A program made the position numbers and the translations under genes. Shown here piece by piece: positions 25,261 through 33,024 of a stretch of DNA of 35,703 nucleotides (position 1 is the first letter of the stretch; each line of letters starts with the position of its first letter). The stretch lies in assembly GCA_903860915.1 (NCBI GenBank), contig CAIOSJ010000009.1, forward strand, positions 1-35,703, written 5' to 3'. Source of the DNA: an uncultured Actinomycetes bacterium (GTDB lineage: Bacteria > Actinomycetota > Acidimicrobiia > Acidimicrobiales > RAAP-2). The notes under the pieces were generated by a model. That model ran no database searches, was not told where the DNA came from, and saw only the letters and a program-made list of their open reading frames with translations.

Positions 25261-26241
25261 ATGCGAATTTCGACTCCGCAGCGGCGTCACCGACGAAACC
25301 GGCGGAGACTGCTGAGCGTGGGACTCACGGCCGGCGCACTGCTCGCGAGTTATCTCGTGTCCTCGATCTACGTGGCCTCTACCAATCGCCCCAACGCCGT
25401 ACCTGCGGGATTGCACTTCGTTTCTACGGGGGCGTTCGAAACGCGATTCCAGACGTGGGGTAAGGGGTCGAGTCAACCCATCGTTCTACTTCACGGAGCG
25501 TTTGAATCGGTCGCCACCTGGGTGCCGATTGCAGAGCGCTTAGCTCGGAATTTTCACGTCGAGGCGTACGATCTCAAGGGCTATGGCTATACGAATCACG
25601 TAGGGCCGTATTCATTGCGGGCTCTGGCTCAACAGCTCAGCGACTTCATTAGCGTTCGACGCCTTCATTCGCCGGTCCTCGTTGGCCACTCACTTGGTGC
25701 GGGCGTGCTGGCCCAATTTGTTCTCGATCATCCGCACGTTGCGTCGGGCATCATCTTTCTAGACGGCGATGGTTTGAGCGCTTCGATCCCGGGTAATTTC
25801 TTTACTGAGCTCGTACCCGAACCTTTTCGTACTGCGTTATATCGCATGGCCGTTCGGTCGCGTTGGTTCGTAAGTTCCGTATGGAACATGGCCTGCGGAG
25901 ACCCTTGCCCACCCCTGCGAGCTAGTGACCTCGCCGAAGTGATGGCGCCATTCTCCGTCGCTGGTGCGGAGTCGGCGCTAGAGGACTACGGACGTCACGC
26001 AATTGTTGGCGTATCCGTCTCGCAGCGAGACACCCTGGCGCGGTGGAAGATTCCGTCTCTGGTCATTAGCGGTGCAAATGACGTCGAACTTTCGAATGCT
26101 GCGGCGAGAGAAACTGCGCGGGCTATCGGCGCTCCGGCACCCATCTTCATCCCGCACTCTGGCCACTTGGCGCTCTGGTCTCGTCCGCAGTTAGTGGCGC
26201 AAGCCATAATAAATTTTATGAGACTGTTGAATAAACGGTAA
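25261..26241 (+). CDS. Alpha/beta hydrolase with N-terminal membrane anchor
   Basis: The 326-residue protein begins with a very basic stretch (PQRRHRRNRRR) and a hydrophobic helix (about 17-37), placing the catalytic domain outside the membrane. The hydrolase core shows PIVLLHGAFESVATW (oxyanion hole), LVGHSLGAGV with nucleophile Ser144, the acid Asp probably in ISGANDVELS, and the base His in PHSGHLALW. A cap domain lies at about 180-230. Esterase, lipase or haloperoxidase-like activity fits; the substrate is unknown. Its place between the fucosidase and fuconate dehydratase genes suggests a role in de-esterifying (for example deacetylating) fucosylated glycans, but that is inference. Confidence 0.85.
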   Translation: MRISTPQRRHRRNRRRLLSVGLTAGALLASYLVSSIYVASTNRPNAVPAGLHFVSTGAFETRFQTWGKGSSQPIVLLHGAFESVATWVPIAERLARNFHVEAYDLKGYGYTNHVGPYSLRALAQQLSDFISVRRLHSPVLVGHSLGAGVLAQFVLDHPHVASGIIFLDGDGLSASIPGNFFTELVPEPFRTALYRMAVRSRWFVSSVWNMACGDPCPPLRASDLAEVMAPFSVAGAESALEDYGRHAIVGVSVSQRDTLARWKIPSLVISGANDVELSNAAARETARAIGAPAPIFIPHSGHLALWSRPQLVAQAIINFMRLLNKR

Positions 26242-26303
26242 CCGCTGACGACCCGAGTTGGAATAAGGTAAGTCCTATCGCCGATAACCCACTTCAACGC
26301 ATT

Positions 26304-26567
26304 TTGGCTGCGGCGCGCTGCGCCGACTGGGACCTCGGACTGAATCGAGCAGGCCTCATAATGGCGACACGCGATTCGGGCCAGATTGGTATGCCCTGGG
26401 TGGTCATCGCCCGAAACGGTTCTCGCGGGATGCGTGTTTCGCTGTACCGCCCCGGAGACGACAGCGAAATTGAAGGAGAACCCATCGGTGAGATCACGGG
26501 TAACCCTCGAGAGATGGGCCGACAATTACGCGACCTGCTTTCGGAAATTGATTGTGGCGACAACTAA
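26304..26567 (+). CDS. Small conserved-looking protein of unknown function in the fucose cluster
   Basis: The frame encodes about 87 residues from TTG 26304, without signal peptide or membrane segment: a mixed alpha/beta chain (MPWVVIARNGSRGMRVSLYRPGDD) followed by an amphipathic helix (REMGRQLRDLLSEID). The frame is open back to 26235 but has no ATG or GTG before residue 20 of this version. The in-frame peptide just upstream (ADNPLQRIL) looks like real protein, and a TAAGGT box lies 7 nt before an in-frame ATC at 26277, so initiation may be unusual. It ends 26 bases before the fucD ATG. I do not recognise the family. It may be a small regulator or accessory subunit. Confidence 0.6.
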   Translation: MAAARCADWDLGLNRAGLIMATRDSGQIGMPWVVIARNGSRGMRVSLYRPGDDSEIEGEPIGEITGNPREMGRQLRDLLSEIDCGDN

Positions 26568-26593
26568 TGAGAATCAACTAGGGGGACGTGAAG

Positions 26594-27922
26594 ATGGCTG
26601 AATTAGGAGAAGATTCCGCACGCGAAGTCATTAGCCGTATTGTCGTTCGCGACATTCGTTTTCCGACGTCGCGCTACCTCGATGGCAGTGACGCCATGAA
26701 TCCGGACCCTGATTACTCGGCGGCCTACGTGACTATTTACACCTCGCACAACAACAGCGGTGATGGTTTCGTTTTTACTATTGGTCGGGGCACGGATATC
26801 CAGGTCAACGCGATTGCCGCGCTAGAAGGTCTCTTGGTGGGCTTGTCGGTTGATGATCTCTTCTCCGACATGGGCGCATTCTGGCGTCTCCTCACCTACG
26901 ACAGCCAATTGCGCTGGCTGGGCCCGGAGAAGGGCGTTGTCCACATGGCCATCGGTGCTGTGGTCAACGCCGTGTGGGACATGTTCGCGAAGCGCGAAGG
27001 CGTCCCACTGTGGCGTCTCCTCAGTAGTTTTACACCGCAAGAGATTGTCAATCTCGTTGATTTCCGCTATTTGACCGACTGTTTGACCAATGCAGAAGCT
27101 CTCGCGATTTTGGAAAAGGCGGCTCCTAGTCGCGATGAGCGCTCCCAAGATTTGGTTGATAATGGGTATCCGGCCTACATCACGTCGGCTGGCTGGCTCG
27201 GGTACTCCGACGAAAAAGTTGCCGTCTTGGTGGCGGAAGCTTTAGCCCGAGGCTTCACTCATTTAAAGATGAAGGTTGGGCGAGATATTGATGATGACGT
27301 CCGTCGAGTCGCGATGGTGCGAGCGCTGGTTGGGCCCGACGTGAAGTTGTCGGTTGACGTGAATCAAACGTGGGAAGTCGATGAGGCCATTGCCAATACT
27401 CGGCGCTTGGGCGAACACGGTATCTATTGGGTTGAAGAACCCACTAGTCCTGATGATGTCATTGGCTTCGGCACCATCGCTCGAGCTGTTCACCCCGTCA
27501 AAGTCGCTACCGGCGAGCACGTGGCTAATCGCGTCATGTTCAAGCAGTTCTTGGCAACCGGAGCCATGGACGTCTGTCAGATCGATGCCTGTCGAGTCGG
27601 TGGGGTTAATGAAAATATCTCCATCCTGCTCCTAGCGGCGAAGTTCGGCGTACCGGTGTGTCCGCACGCCGGTGGTGTTGGCCTCTGCGAAGTAGTCCAG
27701 CATCTTTCAATGTTCGACTACATCGCGGTCAGCGGAACGTCGGAGAATCGTTGGATCGAATTTGCCGACCATTTGCACGAGCATTTTGTCGAGCCAGCGC
27801 TCGTTCGTGACGGCCGCTACCGCGCACCCCAGGGCCCCGGCAGTGGGGCGTCGATGTTGGCGGCATCGCTCGATGAATATTCTTTCCCCGGCGGTCCAAC
27901 GTGGAGTACGAGCAATGAATAA
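26594..27922 (+). CDS. fucD: L-fuconate dehydratase (enolase superfamily)
   Basis: The 442-residue enzyme shows the mandelate-racemase-type barrel: HLKMKVG with catalytic KxK (Lys225 and Lys227), LSVDVNQTW, WVEEPTSPDD and ATGEH for Mg2+ binding, and the long C-terminal CPHAGGVGLCEVVQHLSMFDYIAVSG, which is typical of fuconate dehydratase and its human relative ENOSF1. The N-terminal capping domain contains DGFVFTIGRGTDIQ. It converts L-fuconate to 2-keto-3-deoxy-L-fuconate. The GTG at 26588 is in frame, but GGGGG at 26581-26585 is spaced 8 nt from the ATG at 26594 and only 2 nt from the GTG, so ATG is chosen. The next gene starts 8 bases before its stop. Confidence 0.94.
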   Translation: MAELGEDSAREVISRIVVRDIRFPTSRYLDGSDAMNPDPDYSAAYVTIYTSHNNSGDGFVFTIGRGTDIQVNAIAALEGLLVGLSVDDLFSDMGAFWRLLTYDSQLRWLGPEKGVVHMAIGAVVNAVWDMFAKREGVPLWRLLSSFTPQEIVNLVDFRYLTDCLTNAEALAILEKAAPSRDERSQDLVDNGYPAYITSAGWLGYSDEKVAVLVAEALARGFTHLKMKVGRDIDDDVRRVAMVRALVGPDVKLSVDVNQTWEVDEAIANTRRLGEHGIYWVEEPTSPDDVIGFGTIARAVHPVKVATGEHVANRVMFKQFLATGAMDVCQIDACRVGGVNENISILLLAAKFGVPVCPHAGGVGLCEVVQHLSMFDYIAVSGTSENRWIEFADHLHEHFVEPALVRDGRYRAPQGPGSGASMLAASLDEYSFPGGPTWSTSNE

Positions 27923-28691
27923 CGCACTGAATGAATCTCAGGAACTCGCTGGACTACGGGCGCTCGTAACGGGGGGAGCGTCCGGTATTGGTCTCGCCAC
28001 AGTGCGAGTACTCGAGCAGCGTGGGGCCAGCGTAGCAATTCTGGATATCGCGGAGCAGGGCCCGGAGGCGTCTATTTTTGCTCACGCCGACGTCTCGTCG
28101 GACGAGAGCGTCCGTCGCGCGGTGGGTGAGGTACTCGCCAAGCTGGGTGGCCTCGACATACTGGTCAACTGCGCCGGCATCGGTGCGCAAGGTGACGTCA
28201 GCACTAACTCAGATCAAGAATGGCATGAGGTTTTTGATATCAATGTTGTTGGCGTCGCTCGGGTGACCCGAGCTTGCCTCGACGCCCTACGTACTTCGTC
28301 GAGAGCCGCCATTGTCAATGTCAGTTCCATCGCGGCTACCGTGGGCTTGCCCGACCGAGTTCTTTATTCGGCGACCAAGGGAGCTGTTCTCGCCATGACC
28401 ATGGCGATGGCCGCGGACTTGTTGCCCGATGGCGTTCGGGTCAATGCGGTGAATCCGGGAACGACGGACACCCCGTGGATTTCACGCCTGCTCGATCGAG
28501 CCACCGATCCCGACGCCGAACGAGCGGCCTTAGCCGCTCGTCAGCCCCACGGACGTTTGGTGTCGAGCGACGAAGTGGCCTGGGCCATCGCCTACCTGGC
28601 CTCTCCGTCGTCGGGTTCGACAACTGGTACCTACCTCGCGGTTGATGGGGGAATGCAGCGTCTGCGAACTCGACCCACGCCATCAGCATGA
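27915..28691 (+). CDS. SDR dehydrogenase, probable 2-keto-3-deoxy-L-fuconate 4-dehydrogenase
   Basis: The 258-residue classical SDR has the cofactor loop TGGASGIG (19-26), NCAGIG, Ser in VNVSSIAA, and Tyr151-x3-Lys155 (YSATK). The stretch VNPGTTDTPWISRLLDRATDPDAERAALAARQPHGRLVSSDEVAWAIAYLASP is typical of the group that oxidises 2-keto-3-deoxy-L-fuconate to 2,4-diketo-3-deoxy-L-fuconate with NAD+. The Asp after the second beta strand (AILDI) fits NAD+ preference. The frame extends upstream to 27762, but the ATG at 27915 gives the standard length and overlaps fucD by 8 bases. It could otherwise be an L-fucose dehydrogenase; the aldo/keto reductase downstream makes that less likely. Confidence 0.85.
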   Translation: MNNALNESQELAGLRALVTGGASGIGLATVRVLEQRGASVAILDIAEQGPEASIFAHADVSSDESVRRAVGEVLAKLGGLDILVNCAGIGAQGDVSTNSDQEWHEVFDINVVGVARVTRACLDALRTSSRAAIVNVSSIAATVGLPDRVLYSATKGAVLAMTMAMAADLLPDGVRVNAVNPGTTDTPWISRLLDRATDPDAERAALAARQPHGRLVSSDEVAWAIAYLASPSSGSTTGTYLAVDGGMQRLRTRPTPSA

Positions 28692-29011
28692 AACGAGTGG
28701 CCTCCGTTATTCAACTACGTCCCGAACACGAGCGTGAATACCGCGAGTTGCACGCGGCGGTATGGCCGGAGGTTCTGAGTATCTTGACCGAGCACGGTGT
28801 GACGAATTACTCAATTTTCTTTCGTGACGGAATGCTCTTTAGCTACTTGGAATTCGTCGGTGATGACTACGAGGCTTCAATGGCGGCCATCGCCGAACAT
28901 CAGGTGACCAAGGATTGGTGGAAGCTCACGGATCCCTGCCAAGTCGCGGTCGACACCGCCTCGCCCGGTGAGTGGTGGGCGGCCCTCGAAGAAGTGTTCC
29001 ACCACGACTAA
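28688..29011 (+). CDS. L-fucose/L-rhamnose mutarotase (RhaM family)
   Basis: The 107-residue protein has the RhaM-fold sequence: RVASVIQLRPEHEREYRELHAAVWPEVLSILTEHGVTNYSIFFRDGMLFSYLEFVGDDYEASMAAIAEH, ending with TKDWWKLTDPCQ. His in YRELHAAVWP and the Tyr/Trp pairs match the active site of this dimeric ferredoxin-like family. It interconverts alpha and beta anomers of a 6-deoxy-L-sugar so that the dehydrogenase gets its preferred form. It is not of the FucU/RbsD fold; RhaM-type enzymes are the usual mutarotases of oxidative L-fucose operons. The start overlaps the SDR stop (ATGA) and the stop overlaps the lactonase start (TAATG). Confidence 0.92.
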   Translation: MKRVASVIQLRPEHEREYRELHAAVWPEVLSILTEHGVTNYSIFFRDGMLFSYLEFVGDDYEASMAAIAEHQVTKDWWKLTDPCQVAVDTASPGEWWAALEEVFHHD

Positions 29012-29865
29012 TGGCGCTGCTTCGACGCATTGATGCACATCACCACGTGTGGGATCTCGCGGCGCGCGATCAAGAGTGGACCAACGACTACCCTACTATT
29101 AATCGAACATTTCTCTTCGATGAGCTCATGCCAGAACTTCGCTCGAACAACATGAGTGGCAGTGTGGTGGTCCAGACGGGCAACATCGTCGAGGAAACAC
29201 ACGAGTTGCTCGACCTCGCTGAGCGTTCACCCGCCGTTCTCGGGGTGGTGGGTTGGACTGACTTGACGAGTGCGAGTGTGACTGACGACCTAGCGGCGCT
29301 TAAATCGAGACCCGGTGGGGAGTTTCTGGTCGGACTACGTCACATCGCCCAAGGCGATCCCGATGAGGAGTGGTTCGCCCGCGAACCCATTATTCGAGGT
29401 TTTCGAGAACTGAGCCGCTCTCATTTGACCTATGACTTTTTGACTCGTCACCAACAAATTGGCGGTGCCATCGTGGCGGCGCAGGCCGTGCCGGAACAAC
29501 GTTTCGTCCTGGATCACTTTGGTAAGCCACCGATTGCCGCGGGGGAGATTGATTCCTGGGCCAAGCGAATGCGCGAACTCGCAGCCTGTGAAAATGTCGC
29601 CATCAAGTTCTCGGGACTGGTCACCGAGGGCGACCCTCATCACTACGAGGCCGAAGTATTCCAGCCCTACGTGGACGTTGTGCTGAATACCTTCGGCCCA
29701 GCACGCATGATGTTCGGCTCCGACTGGCCGGTGTGTCAGATAGTGACCACCTATGGTGAGGTCCTTGCTTTGGCCGAGAAGCTGGTGGGCGAACTTAGCC
29801 CAATTGAACGGGCAGACATTTTCGGCGGTACCGCCGATCGCTGGTACGGATTAGGGGCGTCGTGA
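29011..29865 (+). CDS. Probable L-fuconolactonase (amidohydrolase family, COG3618 type)
   Basis: The 284-residue TIM-barrel hydrolase begins RRIDAHHHVWD (HxH metal motif, His10 and His12). It continues with LGVVGWTDLTS, GLRHIAQGDPDEEWF, FVLDHFGKPP and MMFGSDWPVCQ, the conserved blocks of the family that opens sugar-acid lactones. In context it would hydrolyse L-fucono-1,5-lactone (or the 1,4-lactone) to L-fuconate, between the dehydrogenase and dehydratase steps. The ATG at 29011 shares one base with the mutarotase stop; the longer frame from 28972 is rejected because it would duplicate mutarotase coding sequence. The next gene's start lies on its stop codon. Confidence 0.9.
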   Translation: MALLRRIDAHHHVWDLAARDQEWTNDYPTINRTFLFDELMPELRSNNMSGSVVVQTGNIVEETHELLDLAERSPAVLGVVGWTDLTSASVTDDLAALKSRPGGEFLVGLRHIAQGDPDEEWFAREPIIRGFRELSRSHLTYDFLTRHQQIGGAIVAAQAVPEQRFVLDHFGKPPIAAGEIDSWAKRMRELAACENVAIKFSGLVTEGDPHHYEAEVFQPYVDVVLNTFGPARMMFGSDWPVCQIVTTYGEVLALAEKLVGELSPIERADIFGGTADRWYGLGAS

Positions 29866-30842
29866 TGTCTCGACCCGCGGCTACCGGCAAAGTGGAGGTA
29901 ACCACATTAGGCATGGGCGGCGCCCCGCTGGGTAATTTATTTTCGTCCGTGAGTGACGACGATGCACAGTCGGCTGTCGAGGCGGCCTGGCTCGGCGGCG
30001 TTCGCTACTTCGATACTGCTCCCCACTACGGCCTGGGCTTATCGGAGCGTCGTTTCGCATCGGCTCTGTCCAATTACCCGCGCGCTGAGTTCGCGATCTC
30101 GACCAAGGTTGGGCGACTACTACGACCCAACCCGCATCCGCGGGGCTCGGACCTCGAGGGTGGGGCCTTCGCGGTGCCTGATACGGAGTCGCGAGTCCTT
30201 GATTATTCGCCAGTGGGTGTACGCCGCAGTATCGAAGAAAGCCTCGAGCGACTCCAGATGGACTTCATTGATATTGCCTACGTTCACGACCCAGACAACC
30301 ACCTTGAGCAGGTTGCGAAAGAGACTCTTCCCGCTCTCGCCGAACTACGGGACGAGGGGCTGATTGGTGCCATTGGAGTGGGGATGAATTACTGGCAACC
30401 ACTTTTGGAATTCGTGCAGTCGTGCTCGCTTGATGTGGTGATGGTGGCGGGTCGCTGGACGCTACTCGACCGTAGCGGAGAGGTTTTGCTGAACGCCTGC
30501 GCTGAACGGGGCGTCTGTGTTGTGGCCGCAGCCCCGTTCAATTCAGGGGTGTTGGCGCAACACGAGGTAGCACCCACGGCGCATTTTGATTACGCTCCCG
30601 CGACGCCGCACGTTATTACACGCGTCCGTGACCTGGCTGGTCTCTGTAGTGATTTTGGCGTGACCCTACCGCACGCCGCCCTCCAATTTCCCCTTCGCCA
30701 TCGCGCGGTTGTTTCGGTCGTTGCCGGATTTCGTGGCGCAGGTGAGGCGCGTAGCGCGACACAATGGATGTCGACACCAGTTCCTCAGGAGTTATGGACG
30801 GCGATCGATGAGTATCACACCACAAAGGGGGCCCTCGCGTGA
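29865..30842 (+). CDS. Aldo/keto reductase, probable L-fucose dehydrogenase
   Basis: The 325-residue AKR shows the catalytic tetrad: Asp and Tyr in RYFDTAPHYGLGLSERR, Lys in FAISTKVGRLLRP and His in DIAYVHDPDN. Further family features are GVRRSIEESLERLQMDFIDI, IGVGMNYWQPLLEF and AAPFNSGVLAQ. It belongs to the D-threo-aldose/L-fucose 1-dehydrogenase and pyridoxal 4-dehydrogenase branch, which oxidises the anomeric carbon of L-fucose to the lactone with NAD(P)+. The start may be GTG 29862 or ATG 29865; the latter gives TGATG overlap with the lactonase. Its stop overlaps the lutA start (GTGA). Assignment to L-fucose rests on the operon. Confidence 0.85.
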   Translation: MSRPAATGKVEVTTLGMGGAPLGNLFSSVSDDDAQSAVEAAWLGGVRYFDTAPHYGLGLSERRFASALSNYPRAEFAISTKVGRLLRPNPHPRGSDLEGGAFAVPDTESRVLDYSPVGVRRSIEESLERLQMDFIDIAYVHDPDNHLEQVAKETLPALAELRDEGLIGAIGVGMNYWQPLLEFVQSCSLDVVMVAGRWTLLDRSGEVLLNACAERGVCVVAAAPFNSGVLAQHEVAPTAHFDYAPATPHVITRVRDLAGLCSDFGVTLPHAALQFPLRHRAVVSVVAGFRGAGEARSATQWMSTPVPQELWTAIDEYHTTKGALA

Positions 30843-31567
30843 AGGTTGGACTGTTCATAACGTGCCTAGTTGATGGCGTCTTCCCGAGTGTCGGAACGGC
30901 CATGATGACTCTGCTGAAAAGACTCGATATCGAAGTCGGCGTGCCCATGCGCCAGACCTGCTGCGGGCAGATGCACATCAATAGCGGCTACGCCTCAATG
31001 GCACTCCCGCTCATAGAGAATCAGATTGCGGCCTTTAGCGAGTACGACGTAATTGTTGCTCCCTCGGCCTCGTGTGTGGGGACGGTTCGTCATCAATACG
31101 CCGCTCTGGCCGCTGAATCGGGAGACGCGACCTTGATAGCCCGAGCAGCCTCGCTAGCGAATCGCACCTACGAACTCAGCGAATTTTTGGTGGACGTGCT
31201 GGGTCGCATTGATGTGGGGGCGTATTTCCCCCACTCCGTCACCTACCACCCGACCTGTCATTCCCTACGGGCTTTGGGAGTTGGTGATCGACCCGAGAGC
31301 CTGCTCCGAGCAGTCGATGGTTTGACCTTGGTGCCGCTGGAAGACTCGACAACCTGCTGTGGCTTTGGCGGTACTTTCGCACTCAAGAACTCCGACGTTT
31401 CGGTAGCGATGCTCAGCGATAAAGTAGCCCGCGTCACGGCCACGAATGCCGAGGTGGTGTCGAGCTGTGATTCATCTTGTCTCATGCAGATTGGAGGTGG
31501 CCTCTCACGCAGTGACGCCCCGACGAAGCCACTGCATCTGGCGGAAATTCTGGCCGCCAGTAAATGA
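30839..31567 (+). CDS. lutA: L-lactate dehydrogenase complex subunit LutA (iron-sulfur, CCG domains)
   Basis: The 242-residue protein has two cysteine-rich CCG domains. The first is LFITCLVDGVFPSVG to MRQTCCGQMHINSGY. The second is VTYHPTCHSLRALGV to STTCCGFGGTFALK, followed by VVSSCDSSCLMQIGGG. These ligands hold the Fe-S centre of LutA/YkgE. With LutB and LutC it oxidises L-lactate to pyruvate in the cytoplasm. The GTG at 30839 overlaps the aldo/keto reductase stop, so lactate oxidation is tied directly to the sugar-oxidising genes; its stop overlaps the lutB ATG. Confidence 0.94.
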   Translation: MKVGLFITCLVDGVFPSVGTAMMTLLKRLDIEVGVPMRQTCCGQMHINSGYASMALPLIENQIAAFSEYDVIVAPSASCVGTVRHQYAALAAESGDATLIARAASLANRTYELSEFLVDVLGRIDVGAYFPHSVTYHPTCHSLRALGVGDRPESLLRAVDGLTLVPLEDSTTCCGFGGTFALKNSDVSVAMLSDKVARVTATNAEVVSSCDSSCLMQIGGGLSRSDAPTKPLHLAEILAASK

Positions 31568-33024
31568 CGAGGCCCAGCATCCCGTTTGCTCCCCGAGGTG
31601 TCGGTCACTTACGGGGTGAGGAGAGCTTTCCAGACGCTGCACCCGGTGCTTTGGGGAACGAACAACAACGAGTCAATCTGCGTCGAGCGACCGCGACTAT
31701 TCGAGGGAAACGAGGGTCGGCGGTTGGCGAACTCCCGGATTGGCTGGAACTGCGTTCGGCGGCCGCGGCCATAAAAGATGACGTGCTGTTTAACTTGGAA
31801 AAGTACTTGCTCGAACTAGAAGAGAACATCACCACTCGTGGGGGCACGGTGCACTGGGCGCGTGACGCGAACGAGGCCAACGACATTGTGGCGGGAATCG
31901 TTGAGGCGGTGGGAGCTCGCGAAGTCGTCAAGGTCAAGTCAATGGCTACTCAGGAAATTGGGCTCAACGAAGCTCTCGCGGAGCGGGGTATCCACGCGCA
32001 CGAGACCGATCTGGCGGAATTGATTGTCCAGCTAGGGCGCGACTGGCCGAGTCATATTTTGGTACCGGCCATTCATCGAAATCGAAGCGAGATCAGGGAA
32101 ATCTTCCTTCGAGAAATGTCGGGCGTTGACCCGAATCTGACTAATGATCCGAAGGTGCTGGCTGAGGCGTCACGTCGGTATTTGCGAGAAAAGTTTCTTG
32201 CCACGTCCGTGGCCATCAGCGGTGCCAACTTTGCTGTGGCCGAAACGGGCGCCTTGGCCATCATCGAGAGCGAGGGCAACGGACGCATGTGTCTGACCCT
32301 GCCACACACTCTGATTACGGTGATGGGAATTGAAAAAATTGTTCCCACGTGGCGGGACCTTGAAGTCTTCTTGCAAGTTCTGCCACGGTCCGCCACCGGC
32401 GAGAGAATGAATCCCTACAGCTCAATGTGGACGGGTGCAGTGGAGGGGCAGGACTTTCACCTCGTGCTGCTTGACAACGGTCGCACCGCGACCCTCGGAG
32501 ACCCCCACGGTCGAGCGGCACTTCGCTGCATTCGGTGCTCAGCCTGCCTCAACGTCTGCCCGGTCTACGAACGAGTCGGAGGACACGCCTACGGCTCCGT
32601 GTATCCGGGTCCTATCGGTGCAGTTCTGTCACCACAACTCACTGGCGTTGCCGATAACGCTTCCCTCCCTTTTGCCTCGACGCTCTGTGGCGCCTGCGAG
32701 GTTGTCTGTCCGGTCGCGATTGATATCCCGAATATGTTGATTCACCTTCGTCGCAAGGTAGTGGACGAGAAGGCGACCGCGGCACTGTCCCGATTACCAG
32801 AGGTGGCGGCCATGCGCATCATGGCGGGAATTATGTCGAGGCCGCGCCTCTGGGCAGGACTCGTCAATTCGTTACGCTGGACCAGGTTTCTTGAACGAAG
32901 TCGCGGACGTGTGACGTCGTTGCCCGGACCCCTCTCGAGTTGGACCCATTCCCGTGATCTTCCATCTCTCGCTCGAAAGAGTTTTCGCTCAACACTTACC
33001 GAGTGCGAGGATTTCGACCAGTGA
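31564..33024 (+). CDS. lutB: L-lactate dehydrogenase complex subunit LutB (iron-sulfur)
   Basis: The 486-residue protein has the LUD domain (VKVKSMATQEIGLNEALAERGIHAHETDLAELIVQL; AISGANFAVAETGALAIIESEGNGRM) and two ferredoxin-type clusters: CIRCSACLNVCP (Cys322, 325, 328, 332) and CGACEVVCP (Cys375, 378, 382). It continues into a C-terminal helical tail with LARKSFRSTL. This is the full LutB/YkgF layout. The N-terminal 35 residues before the conserved core are proline- and glycine-rich and vary in the family. The ATG at 31564 overlaps lutA by 4 bases; an internal start near residue 27 cannot be excluded. Confidence 0.95.
   Translation: MTRPSIPFAPRGVGHLRGEESFPDAAPGALGNEQQRVNLRRATATIRGKRGSAVGELPDWLELRSAAAAIKDDVLFNLEKYLLELEENITTRGGTVHWARDANEANDIVAGIVEAVGAREVVKVKSMATQEIGLNEALAERGIHAHETDLAELIVQLGRDWPSHILVPAIHRNRSEIREIFLREMSGVDPNLTNDPKVLAEASRRYLREKFLATSVAISGANFAVAETGALAIIESEGNGRMCLTLPHTLITVMGIEKIVPTWRDLEVFLQVLPRSATGERMNPYSSMWTGAVEGQDFHLVLLDNGRTATLGDPHGRAALRCIRCSACLNVCPVYERVGGHAYGSVYPGPIGAVLSPQLTGVADNASLPFASTLCGACEVVCPVAIDIPNMLIHLRRKVVDEKATAALSRLPEVAAMRIMAGIMSRPRLWAGLVNSLRWTRFLERSRGRVTSLPGPLSSWTHSRDLPSLARKSFRSTLTECEDFDQ

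Noticed and set aside
25261..26241. Alpha/beta hydrolase as the missing diketo-fuconate hydrolase
   Set aside because: The superfamily contains C-C hydrolases, but a basic N-terminus plus membrane helix places its catalytic domain outside the cytoplasm, away from the pathway intermediates.
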